Below, in pieces: positions 17,776-28,149 of a DNA stretch of 60,829 bases (its first letter is position 1; each line of letters opens with the position of its first letter). The DNA comes from Desulfobacteraceae bacterium (GTDB lineage Bacteria; Desulfobacterota; Desulfobacteria; Desulfobacterales; UBA5852): assembly GCA_014237395.1 (NCBI GenBank), contig JABZFP010000003.1, forward strand, positions 1-60,829, given 5' to 3'. A model generated the notes under the pieces. The model saw only the letters and a program-made list of their open reading frames with translations, searched no databases and was not told the origin of the DNA. A program made the position numbers and the translations under genes.

Positions 17776-18576
17776 CTAACCTTTCATCGCCTGTTCAATG
17801 ATTTTATCGTACTCACGGCAGTATTCCGGCGCTTCCTCCTGGACAAAGATGCCCCGCTCGATGAGATCGGGATTGTCTTTTTTCTTCGAGGACCCGATCG
17901 GCACTGTGATGTCCTTATAGTGCTGCATCATGTCGGCGGCGGCTCCCAGCTTGTTTTTGCGCCCGAAGTGGGTCGGACACTGGGAGAGAATCTCCACCAC
18001 GCTGAAACCTTCGTGCAAGATGGCCTGCTTGATCAGATCCGTGGCCTGCTGGGCGTGGAAGGTGGTGCTGCGCGCCACGAAGGTGGCCCCGGCCGCCGTC
18101 GCCATCTTCACCACATCGAATTCCCGGTCGATGTTGCTGAAAGGCGCTGTGGTGGCGTTGATCCCCACCCCGCTCATGGGCGAAAACTGCCCGCCCGTCA
18201 TCCCGTAGATGCGGTTGTTCATGACAATGGCCGTGATGTCGATATTTCGCCGGCAGGCATGAATAAAATGGTTCCCGCCAATGGCCAGGGCGTCGCCGTC
18301 CCCCATGGGAACGATGACGTTCAGCTCCGGTTTCGAAAGCTTGACCCCGGTGGCAAACGCCAGGGCCCTGCCGTGCAGCGTGTGCAGGGTGTGAAAATCC
18401 ACATACCCGGAAATGCGCGACGAGCAGCCGATGCCCGAGGCCATCACAATTTCGTTCTTGCTCATGCCCAGCTGCTCCACGGCCCGCAGCAGGCTGTTCA
18501 AAACCGTGCCGTGGCCGCAGCCCGGGCACCACATGTGTGGAAAAAAGCGCTGGCGGAGATAATCATGCGTCGACAT
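17776..18576 (-). CDS. korB: 2-oxoglutarate:ferredoxin oxidoreductase, beta subunit
   Basis: 266-aa thiamine-diphosphate-binding subunit. WCPGCGHG near the N-terminus supplies the cluster-related Cys text. The TPP motif is GDGDALAIGGNHFIHACRRN, followed by NRIYGMTGGQ. Begins 2 bases after korA ends, with GGGGG a few bases upstream. Confidence 0.93.
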   Translation of the reverse strand: MSTHDYLRQRFFPHMWCPGCGHGTVLNSLLRAVEQLGMSKNEIVMASGIGCSSRISGYVDFHTLHTLHGRALAFATGVKLSKPELNVIVPMGDGDALAIGGNHFIHACRRNIDITAIVMNNRIYGMTGGQFSPMSGVGINATTAPFSNIDREFDVVKMATAAGATFVARSTTFHAQQATDLIKQAILHEGFSVVEILSQCPTHFGRKNKLGAAADMMQHYKDITVPIGSSKKKDNPDLIERGIFVQEEAPEYCREYDKIIEQAMKG

Positions 18577-18578
18577 GC

Positions 18579-19727
18579 TTATACCCCCTTTCCCTGGATG
18601 AGCCGCAGCAGTTTACGGATATCCATCGGGGTGATGAATACACCGTCGATACGATTGGCCAGGAAAACGCGCTCCGGGAAATCCACCGCTTTTTTGACCT
18701 CCTGCATCACCTGTCCCATGTTCAATTCCACCACCACGACCGCTTCGGCATTGGCGCATTTCTCGCGGACGATGTCCTTGGGAAACGGCCACAAGGTCTG
18801 CAGTTCGAGCAACCCCAGGCGCTCGCCCCGCAGGCGCCGGTTCTTCACCACGTGCAGGGCCGAGCGGGCCGCCGAACCGTAGGAAACCATCACAATCTCG
18901 GCGTCCTCGAGGTGATGCTCCTTGTAGCGCGCCAGCAGGTTGGTGCGATTTTCAATTTTATCCACCAGGTGCCGGATCAGGCCATGCACCACGTCCGGAT
19001 CGGAGGACGGAAACCCCCACATATCGTGGTAGAGCCCGGTCACGTTATAGCGGTGTACGTCACCGAAGTCGCTCATGGGCAGCCGGCCGTCTTCCCGGGG
19101 CAGATAGGGATGGTAGTTGACCCCACCCTTGACGGACGTCCGCAGCCGCTCCACCAGAGGAATTTCCCCGGGTTCGGGCACCTCCAGTTTCTCCCGCATG
19201 TGCCCCACGATTTCATCAAACAGCAGGATCACCGGCGTGCGGTAGGTCTCGGCCATGTTGAAGGCCTCGATGGTCATGGCAAACACGTCCTGGTGGTTGG
19301 AGGCCGTCAGCGCGATAATGGCGTGGTCCCCATGGGTGCCCCAGCGGGCCTGCATCACGTCACCCTGACTGCCGTGGGTGGGAATGCCGGTGGAAGGTCC
19401 CCCCCGCTGGACATTGGTGATGACGCAGGGAATCTCCGCCATGACGGCGTAGCCCAGGGCTTCCTGCATGAGGGAAAAGCCCGGGCCGCTGGTGGCCGTC
19501 ATTACTTTGTGGCCGGTCAGTGAAGCCCCGATGATCGCGGCCATGGAAGCGATTTCGTCTTCCATCTGGATGAACTTGCCCCCCGCCATCGGCAGGCGCC
19601 GGGAGAGCAGCTCGGCTATTTCCGTTGACGGTGTGATGGGATACCCGGCGAAAAAATCCAGCCCGGCATACAGTGCCCCTTCCACACACGCCTCGTTGCC
19701 CTGAACGAATTTAACCTGAGTGCTCAT
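18579..19727 (-). CDS. korA: 2-oxoglutarate:ferredoxin oxidoreductase, alpha subunit
   Basis: 382-aa pyrimidine-binding subunit. GYPITPSTEIAE and TATSGPGFSLM are characteristic, and the C-terminal VELNMGQVMQEV is the usual transketolase-C-like end. The ATG at 19727 overlaps the korD stop (ATGA), which fixes the start; the frame is open upstream to 19784 inside korD. Confidence 0.94.
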   Translation of the reverse strand: MSTQVKFVQGNEACVEGALYAGLDFFAGYPITPSTEIAELLSRRLPMAGGKFIQMEDEIASMAAIIGASLTGHKVMTATSGPGFSLMQEALGYAVMAEIPCVITNVQRGGPSTGIPTHGSQGDVMQARWGTHGDHAIIALTASNHQDVFAMTIEAFNMAETYRTPVILLFDEIVGHMREKLEVPEPGEIPLVERLRTSVKGGVNYHPYLPREDGRLPMSDFGDVHRYNVTGLYHDMWGFPSSDPDVVHGLIRHLVDKIENRTNLLARYKEHHLEDAEIVMVSYGSAARSALHVVKNRRLRGERLGLLELQTLWPFPKDIVREKCANAEAVVVVELNMGQVMQEVKKAVDFPERVFLANRIDGVFITPMDIRKLLRLIQGKGV

Positions 19728-19942
19728 GATCCGCCCTCTTCGGTTTCGATTTCGATGGCAAGGTCCGGACATCGGATCTCGCAAAGTTTACAGGCGATGC
19801 AGTCTTCCGGCCTGGCCGCAAACACTTTGTCCATTTCATCCAGCTCCAGAACATTCTTGGGGCAGAAGTGAACGCAGATGCCGCACCCTTTGCACCAATC
19901 CCTGTCGATATGATGCTGCTTCAGTTTCTTCTTCTTAGCCAT
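19724..19942 (-). CDS. korD: 2-oxoglutarate oxidoreductase ferredoxin subunit
   Basis: 72-aa protein with two 4Fe-4S sites: C17, C20, C23, C27-Pro and C48, C51, C54, C58-Pro. It passes electrons from the catalytic subunits to ferredoxin. The ATG at 19942 has AGGAGA 7 bases upstream. First gene of korDABC; 227 bases separate it from aconitase, where I see no clear promoter or terminator. Confidence 0.93.
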   Translation of the reverse strand: MAKKKKLKQHHIDRDWCKGCGICVHFCPKNVLELDEMDKVFAARPEDCIACKLCEIRCPDLAIEIETEEGGS

Positions 19943-20169
19943 CCAGCATTCTCCTAAACCGTAGGATATCAAAAGCGTACGCTGTTTTGATCGTCAACAA
20001 GGCCGTCACGGGTGACCCCCTCTGGCCCGCCCCTCTTAGTGAGTCCCATAAACTTTGTCAAGGAAAACCGGAAAAAACAAACCACCGCCAGAAAAAGACC
20101 AACCCACTGAAAACATATCGTTATTTAAGCTTTAAAGGACCATTCTGCCACCGGTTTCATTGTCAGCGA

Positions 20170-22914
20170 TCAGGCCTTCATGAGTTTGCGCAACACAAAC
20201 GGCAAGATGCCGCCATGCCGGAAATAATCGACCTCGACCTCCGAGTCGAGCCGGGCCAATACGTTAAAGGTGATGACCGTGCCATCCGCTTTTTCCGCCC
20301 TGACCTGCAGCGTTTTGCGGGGTTGAATATCTTCGATGCCGGTAATGGTAAAAACTTCGTCGCCGGCAAGCCCCAGGCCCTCGACACTGTCGCCCTCCTC
20401 GAACACCAGCGGCAGCACCCCCATGCCCACCAGGTTGCTGCGATGGATGCGTTCGAAAGATTGCGTAATGACGGCGCGCACCCCGAGAAGGTTGGACCCC
20501 TTGGCCGCCCAGTCACGCGACGAACCTGTGCCATATTCCTTACCGCCCAGCACCACCAGCGGCGTGCCTTCCTTTTTATAAGCCATGGCGGCCTCGTACA
20601 TAGTGGTTTCGTCGCCCTGGGGGAATTTGAGGGTAAAACTGCCTTCCTTACCCTCCACCAGCCGATTCTTGAGGCGAATGTTGCCGAAGGTGCCCCGCAT
20701 CATCACTTCGTGATTGCCCCGACGGGAGCCGTAGGAGTTGAAATGAGCCGCATCGACCCCTTGCGCCACCAGGTACTGCCCGGCCGGATAGGCTTCGGGG
20801 ATGGCGCCGGCCGGCGAAATATGATCGGTCGTCACGGTATCCCCCAGCACCGCCAGGGCCCGTGCCCCCTCGATGTCGGTCGTCGGATCCGGTTCAATCG
20901 TGAAGTTCTCGAAATAGGGTGGATTCTTGATGTAAGTCGACTGGTCATCCCAGGTATAGGTCATGGATTTGACATCGGGCAGTTCCGCCCAGAACTCGTC
21001 GCCGTCAAAAATACGGCCATACTCTATTTCGTAGAACTCTTCTTTCAGGTGGGCCTTGACCAGTTTCTCGATCTCTTTGTTGGTGGGCCAGATATCGTCC
21101 AGGTAGACCGGTTCGCCATTGGGATCGAGCCCCACGGGTTCGAAGGTCAGGTCCACATCGATATGGCCGGCCAGGGCAAACACCACCACCAGCATGGGGG
21201 ACATCAGAAAGTTGGATTTAATGCGCTGGTGGATGCGGGCCTCGAAATTGCGGTTGCCGGAAAGCACCGAGGCCACATTGAGGTCGTTTTCCACGATACA
21301 GTTTTCGATAACCGGGTCCAGCGGACCGCTGTTTCCGATGCAGGTGGTGCAGCCGAAGCCCGCCAGGTGGAACCCCAGGCCTTCGAGATACGGCATCATC
21401 CCGGCGGCCTCCAGGTACTGGATCACGACCTTGGAACCCGGGGCCAGGGAGGTCTTGACGTGGGCGGGCACTTTCAAGCCGCGCGCCAGCGCTTTTTTAG
21501 CCAGCAGCCCGGCCCCCAACAATACGAAAGGATTCGACGTGTTGGTGCATGACGTTATCGCGGCAATCACGACCGAACCGCTGCGCAGCTGAATCGGGGT
21601 GCCGTGCAGGTCGAGATCGCAGGTCCCGTCCGAAACCGGATGGCATTTGGGCATGCGCGCGGTCTGCGTGCCGGACTCTTCATGAAACTGCGAAACGCGG
21701 GCCATGTCTTCATCGCGGCTGTAGTCGCATCCCAGGATATCCGCAAATTTTGACTTGAGATCCTTGAGAACAATACGGTCCTGGGGACGCGCCGGGCCGG
21801 AAACGCACGGTTCCACCGTGGCCAGGTCCAGGGTCAGGATGTCGCTGTATTCGGCCGTGTCTTCACCGGTGTAAAAAAGGCCGTTCTTGCGGGTGTAAGC
21901 CTCCACCAGATCGGCCTGGTCACTGCGGTTGGTGGCCCGCAGGTATTCGATGGTCTTTTCATCCACCGGGAAAATACCCAGCGTCGCACCGTATTCCGGG
22001 GTCATGTTGGAAATCGTGGCGCGGTCCGGCACCGTCAACTGCTTCAACCCGGGCCCGAAATATTCGACGAATTTCTCCACCACGCCATATTCGCGCAGCA
22101 TCTGGGTCACTGTCAGGACCAGATCGGTGGCGGTGACCCCCGGCCGCAGGGCACCCGTGAACTTGACCCCGATGACCTGGGGTATGGACATGTAGTAGGG
22201 CTGACCCAGCATGACCGCTTCGGCCTCGATGCCGCCGACGCCCCATCCCATGACCCCCAGAGCATCGATCATGGTGGTGTGGGAATCCAGCCCCACCAGG
22301 GTATCCGGGTAGGCCAGCCACCCCTCCGCGGTTTCCACGCCGATCACCACGCGGCCGAGATTCTCCAGGTTGACCTGGTGGCAGATGCCCGATCGCGGCG
22401 GCACGACCTTGAAGTCATCGAAACTCTGCTGGGCCCATTTGAGAAAAGCATAGCGCTCGCCGTTGCGCTCGTACTCTTTGGCCACGTTTTTGACCACGGC
22501 ATTGTGGGTGCCGAAATAATCCACCTGGACCGAATGGTCGATCACCAGTTCCACCGGCACCAAAGGGTTGATCCTGGCCGGATCGCCCCCTTGCCTGGCC
22601 ATGGCATCCCGCATGGCCGCCAGGTCCACCACGGCCGGCACGCCGGTAAAATCCTGCATAAGCACCCGGGCCGGATGATAGGGAATTTCCACCGGCGCAT
22701 CGTACTGCTTCTGCCAGCCGGCAATCTGGCGCAGGTCCTCTTCCCGCACCACCCGGCCGTCCATCTTGCGCAGCAGGTTCTCGGTAAGGATGCGGATGGA
22801 AAACGGCAGGCGCTGGATATCGGCAATGCCGTCCGCTGCCAGTCGCAGGATATCGAAATACCGATAGCTGCGGCCCTTGACCTCGATCGTTCCGGTGAAA
22901 TCTTCCTTTTTCAT
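20170..22914 (-). CDS. acnA: Aconitate hydratase, AcnA type
   Basis: Interconverts citrate, cis-aconitate and isocitrate using a 4Fe-4S cluster. 914 aa is typical of the AcnA/IRP group. Cluster cysteines are visible in SCTNTSNP and GFGCTTCIGNSG, and the C-terminal swivel domain has GGKEYGTGSSRDWAAKG and RIHRSNLVGMGVLP. The ATG at 22914 follows GGGGGAG. It starts 60 bases after icd on the same strand, so icd-acnA form an operon. It would receive the cis-aconitate that TcuA makes from tricarballylate. Confidence 0.95.
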   Translation of the reverse strand: MKKEDFTGTIEVKGRSYRYFDILRLAADGIADIQRLPFSIRILTENLLRKMDGRVVREEDLRQIAGWQKQYDAPVEIPYHPARVLMQDFTGVPAVVDLAAMRDAMARQGGDPARINPLVPVELVIDHSVQVDYFGTHNAVVKNVAKEYERNGERYAFLKWAQQSFDDFKVVPPRSGICHQVNLENLGRVVIGVETAEGWLAYPDTLVGLDSHTTMIDALGVMGWGVGGIEAEAVMLGQPYYMSIPQVIGVKFTGALRPGVTATDLVLTVTQMLREYGVVEKFVEYFGPGLKQLTVPDRATISNMTPEYGATLGIFPVDEKTIEYLRATNRSDQADLVEAYTRKNGLFYTGEDTAEYSDILTLDLATVEPCVSGPARPQDRIVLKDLKSKFADILGCDYSRDEDMARVSQFHEESGTQTARMPKCHPVSDGTCDLDLHGTPIQLRSGSVVIAAITSCTNTSNPFVLLGAGLLAKKALARGLKVPAHVKTSLAPGSKVVIQYLEAAGMMPYLEGLGFHLAGFGCTTCIGNSGPLDPVIENCIVENDLNVASVLSGNRNFEARIHQRIKSNFLMSPMLVVVFALAGHIDVDLTFEPVGLDPNGEPVYLDDIWPTNKEIEKLVKAHLKEEFYEIEYGRIFDGDEFWAELPDVKSMTYTWDDQSTYIKNPPYFENFTIEPDPTTDIEGARALAVLGDTVTTDHISPAGAIPEAYPAGQYLVAQGVDAAHFNSYGSRRGNHEVMMRGTFGNIRLKNRLVEGKEGSFTLKFPQGDETTMYEAAMAYKKEGTPLVVLGGKEYGTGSSRDWAAKGSNLLGVRAVITQSFERIHRSNLVGMGVLPLVFEEGDSVEGLGLAGDEVFTITGIEDIQPRKTLQVRAEKADGTVITFNVLARLDSEVEVDYFRHGGILPFVLRKLMKA

Positions 22915-22974
22915 GACTCCCCCATCCATCATTGGTGAAAATAATTTTATGACCGCCCGTGGTCGATGCAGGCG

Positions 22975-24204
22975 TCAGCCGGGCATGTGCTCGACGGCGA
23001 TTTCCGCGAAGCGGGAGCAGGCCACTTCGGTGCTGCCCTCCATCTGGCGGGCCAGATCGTAAGTCACCTGCTTGGCGTTGATGGCTCCGATCACCCCCTG
23101 ACGCACCGCTTCGGCCGCTTCCGGCCAGCCGAGATGATCCAGCATCATGGCCCCCGAAAGAATCAACGAGCCGGGGTTGATCTTGTCCAGGCCGGCATAT
23201 TTGGGCGCTGTCCCATGCGTTGCCTCGAAAAGTGCGTAGCCGTCGCCGATATTCGCCCCGGGCGCCATGCCGAGGCCGCCCGCCATGGCCGCCAGGGCAT
23301 CGGAAATGTAGTCGCCGTTTAAATTGGGCATGGCCAGGACATCGTATTCCGCCGGCCGCAGCAGGATCTGCTGGAACATGGCATCCGCGATGCGGTCCTT
23401 GATCACAACGCGCCCGGCCGGGGCCTGGCCGTCGTACTTTTCCCACACCTCTTCTTCCGTCACGATCCGGTCCCCGAAGACTTCCCGGGCCACTTCATAA
23501 CCCCAGTTGCGAAAGGCGCCTTCCGTAAATTTCATGATATTGCCCTTGTGGACAATGGTGACACTGGGACGCTTGTGGTCCAGAGCATACTGCACGGCCA
23601 TCTTCACCAGGCGCCGGGTACCGAAACGGCTGATGGGCTTGATGCCGATACCCGATCCGGCCCGGATCTGCCGCCCTTCCTCCCGGTCGATGAAATCGAT
23701 CAGTTTCTTCGCCATGGGGGAATCCGCTTCCCACTCATAGCCGATGTAAACGTCTTCGGTATTTTCCCGGAAAACGACCATGTCCACATTTTCCGGGGCC
23801 TTCATGGGACTCGGGATGCCGGCGATATAGCGCACCGGGCGCACGCAGGCGTAGAGATCGAGCACCTGGCGCAATTGGACGTTGACGCTGCGGATGCCAC
23901 CGCCCACCGGTGTGGTCAGCGGGCCCTTGATGGCCACCCGATAGGTCCGGATCGCTTCCAGGGTGGCTTCCGGCAGCCATTCGCCGGTCTCGTTGAAGGC
24001 TTTCTCGCCGGCCATCACTTCCAGCCAGTCGATGGCGCGCGTGCCGTTGTATGCTTTGGCCACGGCCGCGTCCAGAACCAGGCGGGTGGCCCGCCAGATG
24101 TCCGGCCCCGTGCCGTCGCCTTCGATGAAAGGAATCGTTGGACGGTCGGGGACCACAAGGCCGCCTTCCTTCGTCACTGTGATTTTCTGTTCGTTTGATG
24201 TCAT
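22975..24204 (-). CDS. icd: Isocitrate dehydrogenase (NADP-type)
   Basis: Oxidatively decarboxylates isocitrate to 2-oxoglutarate. 409 aa with [14 protein letters not shown], the substrate-site segment [27 protein letters not shown], a [18 protein letters not shown] stretch and the coenzyme loop [12 protein letters not shown]. This matches the homodimeric bacterial NADP-dependent type. The ATG at 24204 with GGAG upstream is used. The 255 bases before it, up to tctB, hold no recognised gene or terminator and must contain the icd promoter. Confidence 0.94.
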   Translation of the reverse strand: MTSNEQKITVTKEGGLVVPDRPTIPFIEGDGTGPDIWRATRLVLDAAVAKAYNGTRAIDWLEVMAGEKAFNETGEWLPEATLEAIRTYRVAIKGPLTTPVGGGIRSVNVQLRQVLDLYACVRPVRYIAGIPSPMKAPENVDMVVFRENTEDVYIGYEWEADSPMAKKLIDFIDREEGRQIRAGSGIGIKPISRFGTRRLVKMAVQYALDHKRPSVTIVHKGNIMKFTEGAFRNWGYEVAREVFGDRIVTEEEVWEKYDGQAPAGRVVIKDRIADAMFQQILLRPAEYDVLAMPNLNGDYISDALAAMAGGLGMAPGANIGDGYALFEATHGTAPKYAGLDKINPGSLILSGAMMLDHLGWPEAAEAVRQGVIGAINAKQVTYDLARQMEGSTEVACSRFAEIAVEHMPG

Positions 24205-24459
24205 GATTTTCTCCATACGCTATGAAGGGCTTGTGCCCGCTGTTCAACCGGCAGGTAAAAACATCTGCATTTATTTTAGTTATAAAACAGGAATCGGCAA
24301 CCTCTGCAAGTCCTATTGCGACCGTCGACAAGCGTGGGGCAGCAGCTCGTGGCCCGATCGAAGACTATCGATTTCGCCCCATTGATGGATTCCCCCCGGA
24401 ATCCCGGGCGGTCTCCGCGCGAGGCCTCCACCCACACCGTAAAGGATACCCGACGATCG

Positions 24460-24960
24460 TCACCCCAGCGGCCACGGCAGAGCGATCAGGCCTTCGGGCC
24501 AGTCCATGCCGAGGACATGTGAGGCGACCGCCATGAAACCGAGGCCGGCCGCGCCGGCGACCACCGAAGCAACCCAGCTCGCCCCGGCCATGAAACGGTA
24601 GAAAAGGAAGATGAAGAGCGTCATGGCCAGGGGGTAGCCGATCAGGTAGATGGCGATGTAGACCCCAATAAGAATGCCGAGGTTGAGCATGAAGGCCACG
24701 TAGACCTCCTCCAGGGGCATATCCCAGTCGACGCTCAGATCGGAACCCGTTGCGGCCCCCTTCCCGCCGCCGGTTTTCCTGATCCCCTGGACGATTTCGA
24801 TGGCGATGTAGACAATGACCAGGACCAGCAGAACGAGACTGACGTACATTGGGAAGATTTTGGCGAGAAATCCGTAGCCGCGCGCTTCATAGACACCGTA
24901 GGCAAACCAGGCCAGGAGGAAGAGGGAGAAAAGGTTTCTGATCGACATCCACTGTTTCAT
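24460..24960 (-). CDS. tctB: Tripartite tricarboxylate transporter small membrane subunit TctB
   Basis: 166-aa membrane protein with four predicted spans (LFSLFLLAWFAYGVY, MYVSLVLLVLVIVYIAI, FMLNLGILIGVYIAIYLIGY and a C-terminal WVASVVAGAAGLGFMAV). This is the usual TctB plan. The ATG at 24960 has GGAGG upstream, 10 bases after tctA. It forms the membrane part of a secondary transporter with TctA and the binding protein TctC. Confidence 0.88.
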   Translation of the reverse strand: MKQWMSIRNLFSLFLLAWFAYGVYEARGYGFLAKIFPMYVSLVLLVLVIVYIAIEIVQGIRKTGGGKGAATGSDLSVDWDMPLEEVYVAFMLNLGILIGVYIAIYLIGYPLAMTLFIFLFYRFMAGASWVASVVAGAAGLGFMAVASHVLGMDWPEGLIALPWPLG

Positions 24961-24970
24961 TCCATCCTCC

Positions 24971-26458
24971 CTATTTTTTGGCGGCCGTGCGCCCGGCCGC
25001 CTTGAGTTTGTTCTGGTAGACGATCGAGGCCCCCAGGGAGGCCGCAATGATCACCGTCATAATGATCACGCCGGGGCGGGTCAGCCAGTCGAAACCGTAG
25101 CGCTGCACGGAGATGAACAGGTACTGTTCGAGGTTGCCGGCCAGCACGAAGCCGATCAGGGCGGCCGGCCGCGGCCAGCCGAACTGCTTCATGAGCCAAC
25201 CCAGGATGCCCACCAGCAGCAGGGCGATCAGGTCGCCCCAGCTGTAGCTGGCCTGGTAGGCGGCGAAGGTGATGATCAGGATCATGAAGGGCGCCAGGTA
25301 GCGGAAGGGCACGATGGTGAGTTTAGTGATGGGCTTGGCCAGCATCAGGGCTAGGCCGGCACCGAAGATATTGGCCAGGGCCAGGCTCCAGATGGCCGTG
25401 TAGATGAGATCGACGTTCTCGGTCAACATGGAAGGGCCGGGCTGAATGCCCAGGATCAACAACCCTCCCAGAAAGACCGCCATGGACCCGGATCCGGGGA
25501 TGCCGAAGAGAAAGGTCGGGATCAGGCCGCCGCCCTCTTTGGCGTTGTTGGCGCTCTCGGGGGCGATGACGCCCCGGATGTCACCCTTACCGAAACGCTC
25601 GCGATCCTTGCTGGTCTGGATAATGTGGCCGTAGGCGATCCAGTCCACCACCGAGCCGCCCAGGCCCGGAATGAAACCGATGATGACACCGATGGTGGCG
25701 CAGCGCAGCACGATCCATTTATGGCGCAGGGTGTCCTTCAACCCGTCGAACCAGCCCCGGCCGAGCTCGGCCTTTTCGGCAATGGGGCGCCCCTTGATCA
25801 GCAGGTCGATGATCTCGGGGAAGGCAAACAGCCCAAGGCCGACGATCACCAGGGAAATCCCGTCCATGAGATAGTCGAACCCGAAGGTGTAGCGGTACTC
25901 GGCGATGGCCGGGGCGTCTCCCATGGCTCCCAGCATGAGGCCGATGCCGGCCCCGATGATGCCCTTGATGGGCTGGTTGCCCGAAAGCACCCCCACCATG
26001 GACATGCCCAGCACCGCCAGCATGAAAAGCTCCGGGGAGCCGAAGGCCAGCACCAGGGGCCGGGCGATGGGAATGATCAGACTCAGCACGAAGGCGCCGA
26101 AAAGTCCGCCGATCAGGGAGGCCGTAAAAGCGGCCCCCAGGGCCCGGGCGGCTTCGCCCTTCTTGGCCAGGGGATAGCCGTCCATGATGGTGGCCTGGGA
26201 GGCGGAGGACCCGGGAATCCCCATCATGACCGATGGGAAGGTGTCGGAGGTCGGAATGACCGCCACCATGCCGATCAGCAGGGCAAACGCATTGTGGATG
26301 TCCATGCCGTAGATCACCGGCAGAAGAATGGTCATGCCGACAATGCCCCCCAGTCCGGGCAGGATTCCCACGCACAATCCCAGGGTGACCCCGCCTACCA
26401 GATAGACGAGGTGCGAGGGCGTCAGCAAAACGGTGAGTGCTTGAAAAAAGGCCTCCAT
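24971..26458 (-). CDS. tctA: Tripartite tricarboxylate transporter permease TctA
   Basis: 495-aa polytopic permease with about 11-12 spans. Family text includes GILPGLGGIVGMTILLPV near the N-terminus, MMGIPGSSASQATIMDGYPLA, and the repeat-like FIPGLGGSVVDWIAYG and FGIPGSGSMAVFLGG. The two GxPGxG-containing re-entrant motifs are the hallmark of TctA. It uses a proton or sodium gradient to import a di- or tricarboxylate delivered by TctC. Confidence 0.94.
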   Translation of the reverse strand: MEAFFQALTVLLTPSHLVYLVGGVTLGLCVGILPGLGGIVGMTILLPVIYGMDIHNAFALLIGMVAVIPTSDTFPSVMMGIPGSSASQATIMDGYPLAKKGEAARALGAAFTASLIGGLFGAFVLSLIIPIARPLVLAFGSPELFMLAVLGMSMVGVLSGNQPIKGIIGAGIGLMLGAMGDAPAIAEYRYTFGFDYLMDGISLVIVGLGLFAFPEIIDLLIKGRPIAEKAELGRGWFDGLKDTLRHKWIVLRCATIGVIIGFIPGLGGSVVDWIAYGHIIQTSKDRERFGKGDIRGVIAPESANNAKEGGGLIPTFLFGIPGSGSMAVFLGGLLILGIQPGPSMLTENVDLIYTAIWSLALANIFGAGLALMLAKPITKLTIVPFRYLAPFMILIITFAAYQASYSWGDLIALLLVGILGWLMKQFGWPRPAALIGFVLAGNLEQYLFISVQRYGFDWLTRPGVIIMTVIIAASLGASIVYQNKLKAAGRTAAKK

Positions 26459-26643
26459 GGGCGTTCCTCAACTTGGCGGGTGCCGTCTCGATCGGCCTCG
26501 ACGGACGCTCCGATCGGGTATGGGCAGATCCCGGGATGGTTGTCAGGTCAGCGGCCGGAGATCCTCGGCAGTCTCAGGGGTCAACGGCCATCGGTCGCGC
26601 GTGCGCCGGAAGCGGCGCAAATAATCCCCCCTTTGCAGGGTCA

Positions 26644-26675
26644 TGCCGACCGGCCCGGCAAGCAGGCCGGCCGAC
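26644..26675 (-). other. G+C-rich hairpin between tctC and tctA
   Basis: The 225-base spacer after tctC begins with an inverted GGCCGG repeat (minus strand TCGGCCGGCC and GGGCCGGTCGG) without a U-run. Such a hairpin after a binding-protein gene can protect its transcript and lower expression of the permease genes downstream. The rest of the spacer holds nothing recognisable. Confidence 0.4.
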
Positions 26676-26683
26676 GCAATGGA

Positions 26684-27766
26684 TTATTTGACTTCGATGT
26701 CGTATTCGTCCTTGATCCACTTGACGACCCAGGCTTTGTCTTCCTTGGGAACGCTTAACACCTGATCGAAGGCTTTACGCGCATTCTCACCGGCCATCTG
26801 CTGATAGCCGCCGAGGCTCTTCTCGACCACCACCTGGAATTCCGGATCGGCTATGACCTTTTTCGCGGCCGCGCGGTACGCTTCGACGACTTCGGGTTTG
26901 GTCTGCTCGGGCAGCCACATGGCTTTCTGGACGCCGAAGCCCGCAATCATGAAGGCTTTCCAGGCATTCCAGGCCTGTCCAGAGGGTTTCTTGCCATGCA
27001 CCATTTCGTATACTTCAGGAAAGCAGGGCAGGTCCGGTTCGATGGGATCGCGCACGATATTGCCGTCATCATCCAGCACCCCCCAGGTCATCAGCGGGAC
27101 AGCCAGCCCCTGCTCGACGAGGGGACGAACGTTTTTGATGTAGGCCGTCGTCGTCTGGTAGTCGATGCTGACCTCGCCCTGCTCGAAGGCCACCCGGCCG
27201 GCGCCGCGACCTTTGTAGCCGAAGACCGCCTTGACGTTGAGACCCAGCAAATCGAAGCCCAGCAGGGGAACGATGTCCAGGGAGGTGGCTCCCTGAGAGG
27301 CGTAGTTCATCTCCTTGGTAAAGCCTTTCAGATCAGCCGCCGACTTCACGCCCAGTTCAGGATTGATATAGGCGACGCCACCGGTGGGAGAGGCAAACAC
27401 GATATGGTATTTGGCAAAGTCATAACGAACCTTGCTGTTGCCGAGTAGATAGGGAAAACTCGTGGATCCGGAAGAGCCGAAAACGGTCAACCCATCGTCT
27501 CCCCGGACGCGTTGCTCGAAATGGTTGCCGCCGGTGATACTGCCGCCACCGGGCATATTCTTGACGGCCACGATCGGGTTGCCCGGCAGATATTTCTGAA
27601 AGAAAGGGGCATACAAGCGCGACCAGACATCGCTACCCCCGCCAACACGGAAAGGAATGATCCAGTTGATCTGTTCGCCGGAAAAATCAACCTCGGCCTG
27701 AGCCGCCGGCGCTAAGAGCACCAGAGCAAACACCACTGCCAGTATCATGCAATACCATTTTTTCAT
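26684..27766 (-). CDS. tctC: Bug/TctC-family periplasmic tricarboxylate-binding protein
   Basis: 360 aa. A signal peptide (MKKWYCMILAVVFALVLLA, cleavage near AQA-EV) exports it to the periplasm. INWIIPFRVGGGSDVWSRL is the Bug-family ligand-binding strand, and VKNMPGGGSITGGNHF is the conserved second motif. The two-lobed protein captures the carboxylate for TctAB. First gene of tctCAB, with a long divergent spacer to the sigma-54 activator. Confidence 0.92.
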   Translation of the reverse strand: MKKWYCMILAVVFALVLLAPAAQAEVDFSGEQINWIIPFRVGGGSDVWSRLYAPFFQKYLPGNPIVAVKNMPGGGSITGGNHFEQRVRGDDGLTVFGSSGSTSFPYLLGNSKVRYDFAKYHIVFASPTGGVAYINPELGVKSAADLKGFTKEMNYASQGATSLDIVPLLGFDLLGLNVKAVFGYKGRGAGRVAFEQGEVSIDYQTTTAYIKNVRPLVEQGLAVPLMTWGVLDDDGNIVRDPIEPDLPCFPEVYEMVHGKKPSGQAWNAWKAFMIAGFGVQKAMWLPEQTKPEVVEAYRAAAKKVIADPEFQVVVEKSLGGYQQMAGENARKAFDQVLSVPKEDKAWVVKWIKDEYDIEVK

Positions 27767-28149
27767 AAGAAATCCTCCTCTCCTGCATTACAGCTGGATA
27801 TCAACATTTGGGCCTTGTCAAAATAGGCCCTCCCTTGCCCTCCCCTTCTGAATACGCCCCAGGGAATATTCTTTTTCCTAAATCGTCTGAGATAATCCGT
27901 AAACGTGGTGGAAACCGCATCGAACCCGCAAAAGTTGGAGACCGGGAATAGGATCTTGAACGAATATTAAATTCATAAAGTATGCCAACTATAAAAAGCA
28001 AATTGAATTTCCGTTAAGTCCGGTTATTCGTGACAACACTCGGCTGGAAACCGTTGGCAAGCGGGTCAACGTTAACTTGTATTGACATTAAGTTTCAACC
28101 ATGAAACATGTTGTTCCAAAAACATCCTCTCAGCTCGGAGCCGGTCAAC
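27767..28149. other. Divergent control region tctC / sigma-54 activator
   Basis: 383 bases without a gene, lower in G+C than the flanks. They contain GGGCC-N11-GGCCC (27812-27832 region), the inverted repeat TGAAAC-N5-GTTCCAA (28102-28119) and an overlapping GTTTCA-N4-TGAAAC (28092-28107). I found no -24/-12 promoter reading toward tctC; the closest match has 11 rather than 10 bases between GG and GC. Confidence 0.5.
28102..28119. promoter_or_regulatory. Candidate operator, copy A (TGAAAC-N5-GTTCCAA)
   Basis: TGAAAC ATGTT GTTCCAA lies 31 bases before the chosen ATG of the activator. The same arrangement with one arm difference occurs at 37553-37570 ahead of the RraA-like gene. Overlap with the alternative ATG at 28108 argues against that start. 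Confidence 0.45.

Noticed and set aside
27767..28149. Sigma-54 promoter reading toward tctC
   Set aside because: The nearest candidate has 11 bases between GG and GC, which the sigma-54 holoenzyme does not normally accept.
28108..28149. Upstream ATG of the sigma-54 activator
   Set aside because: No ribosome site, and it lies within the inverted repeat thought to be an operator.
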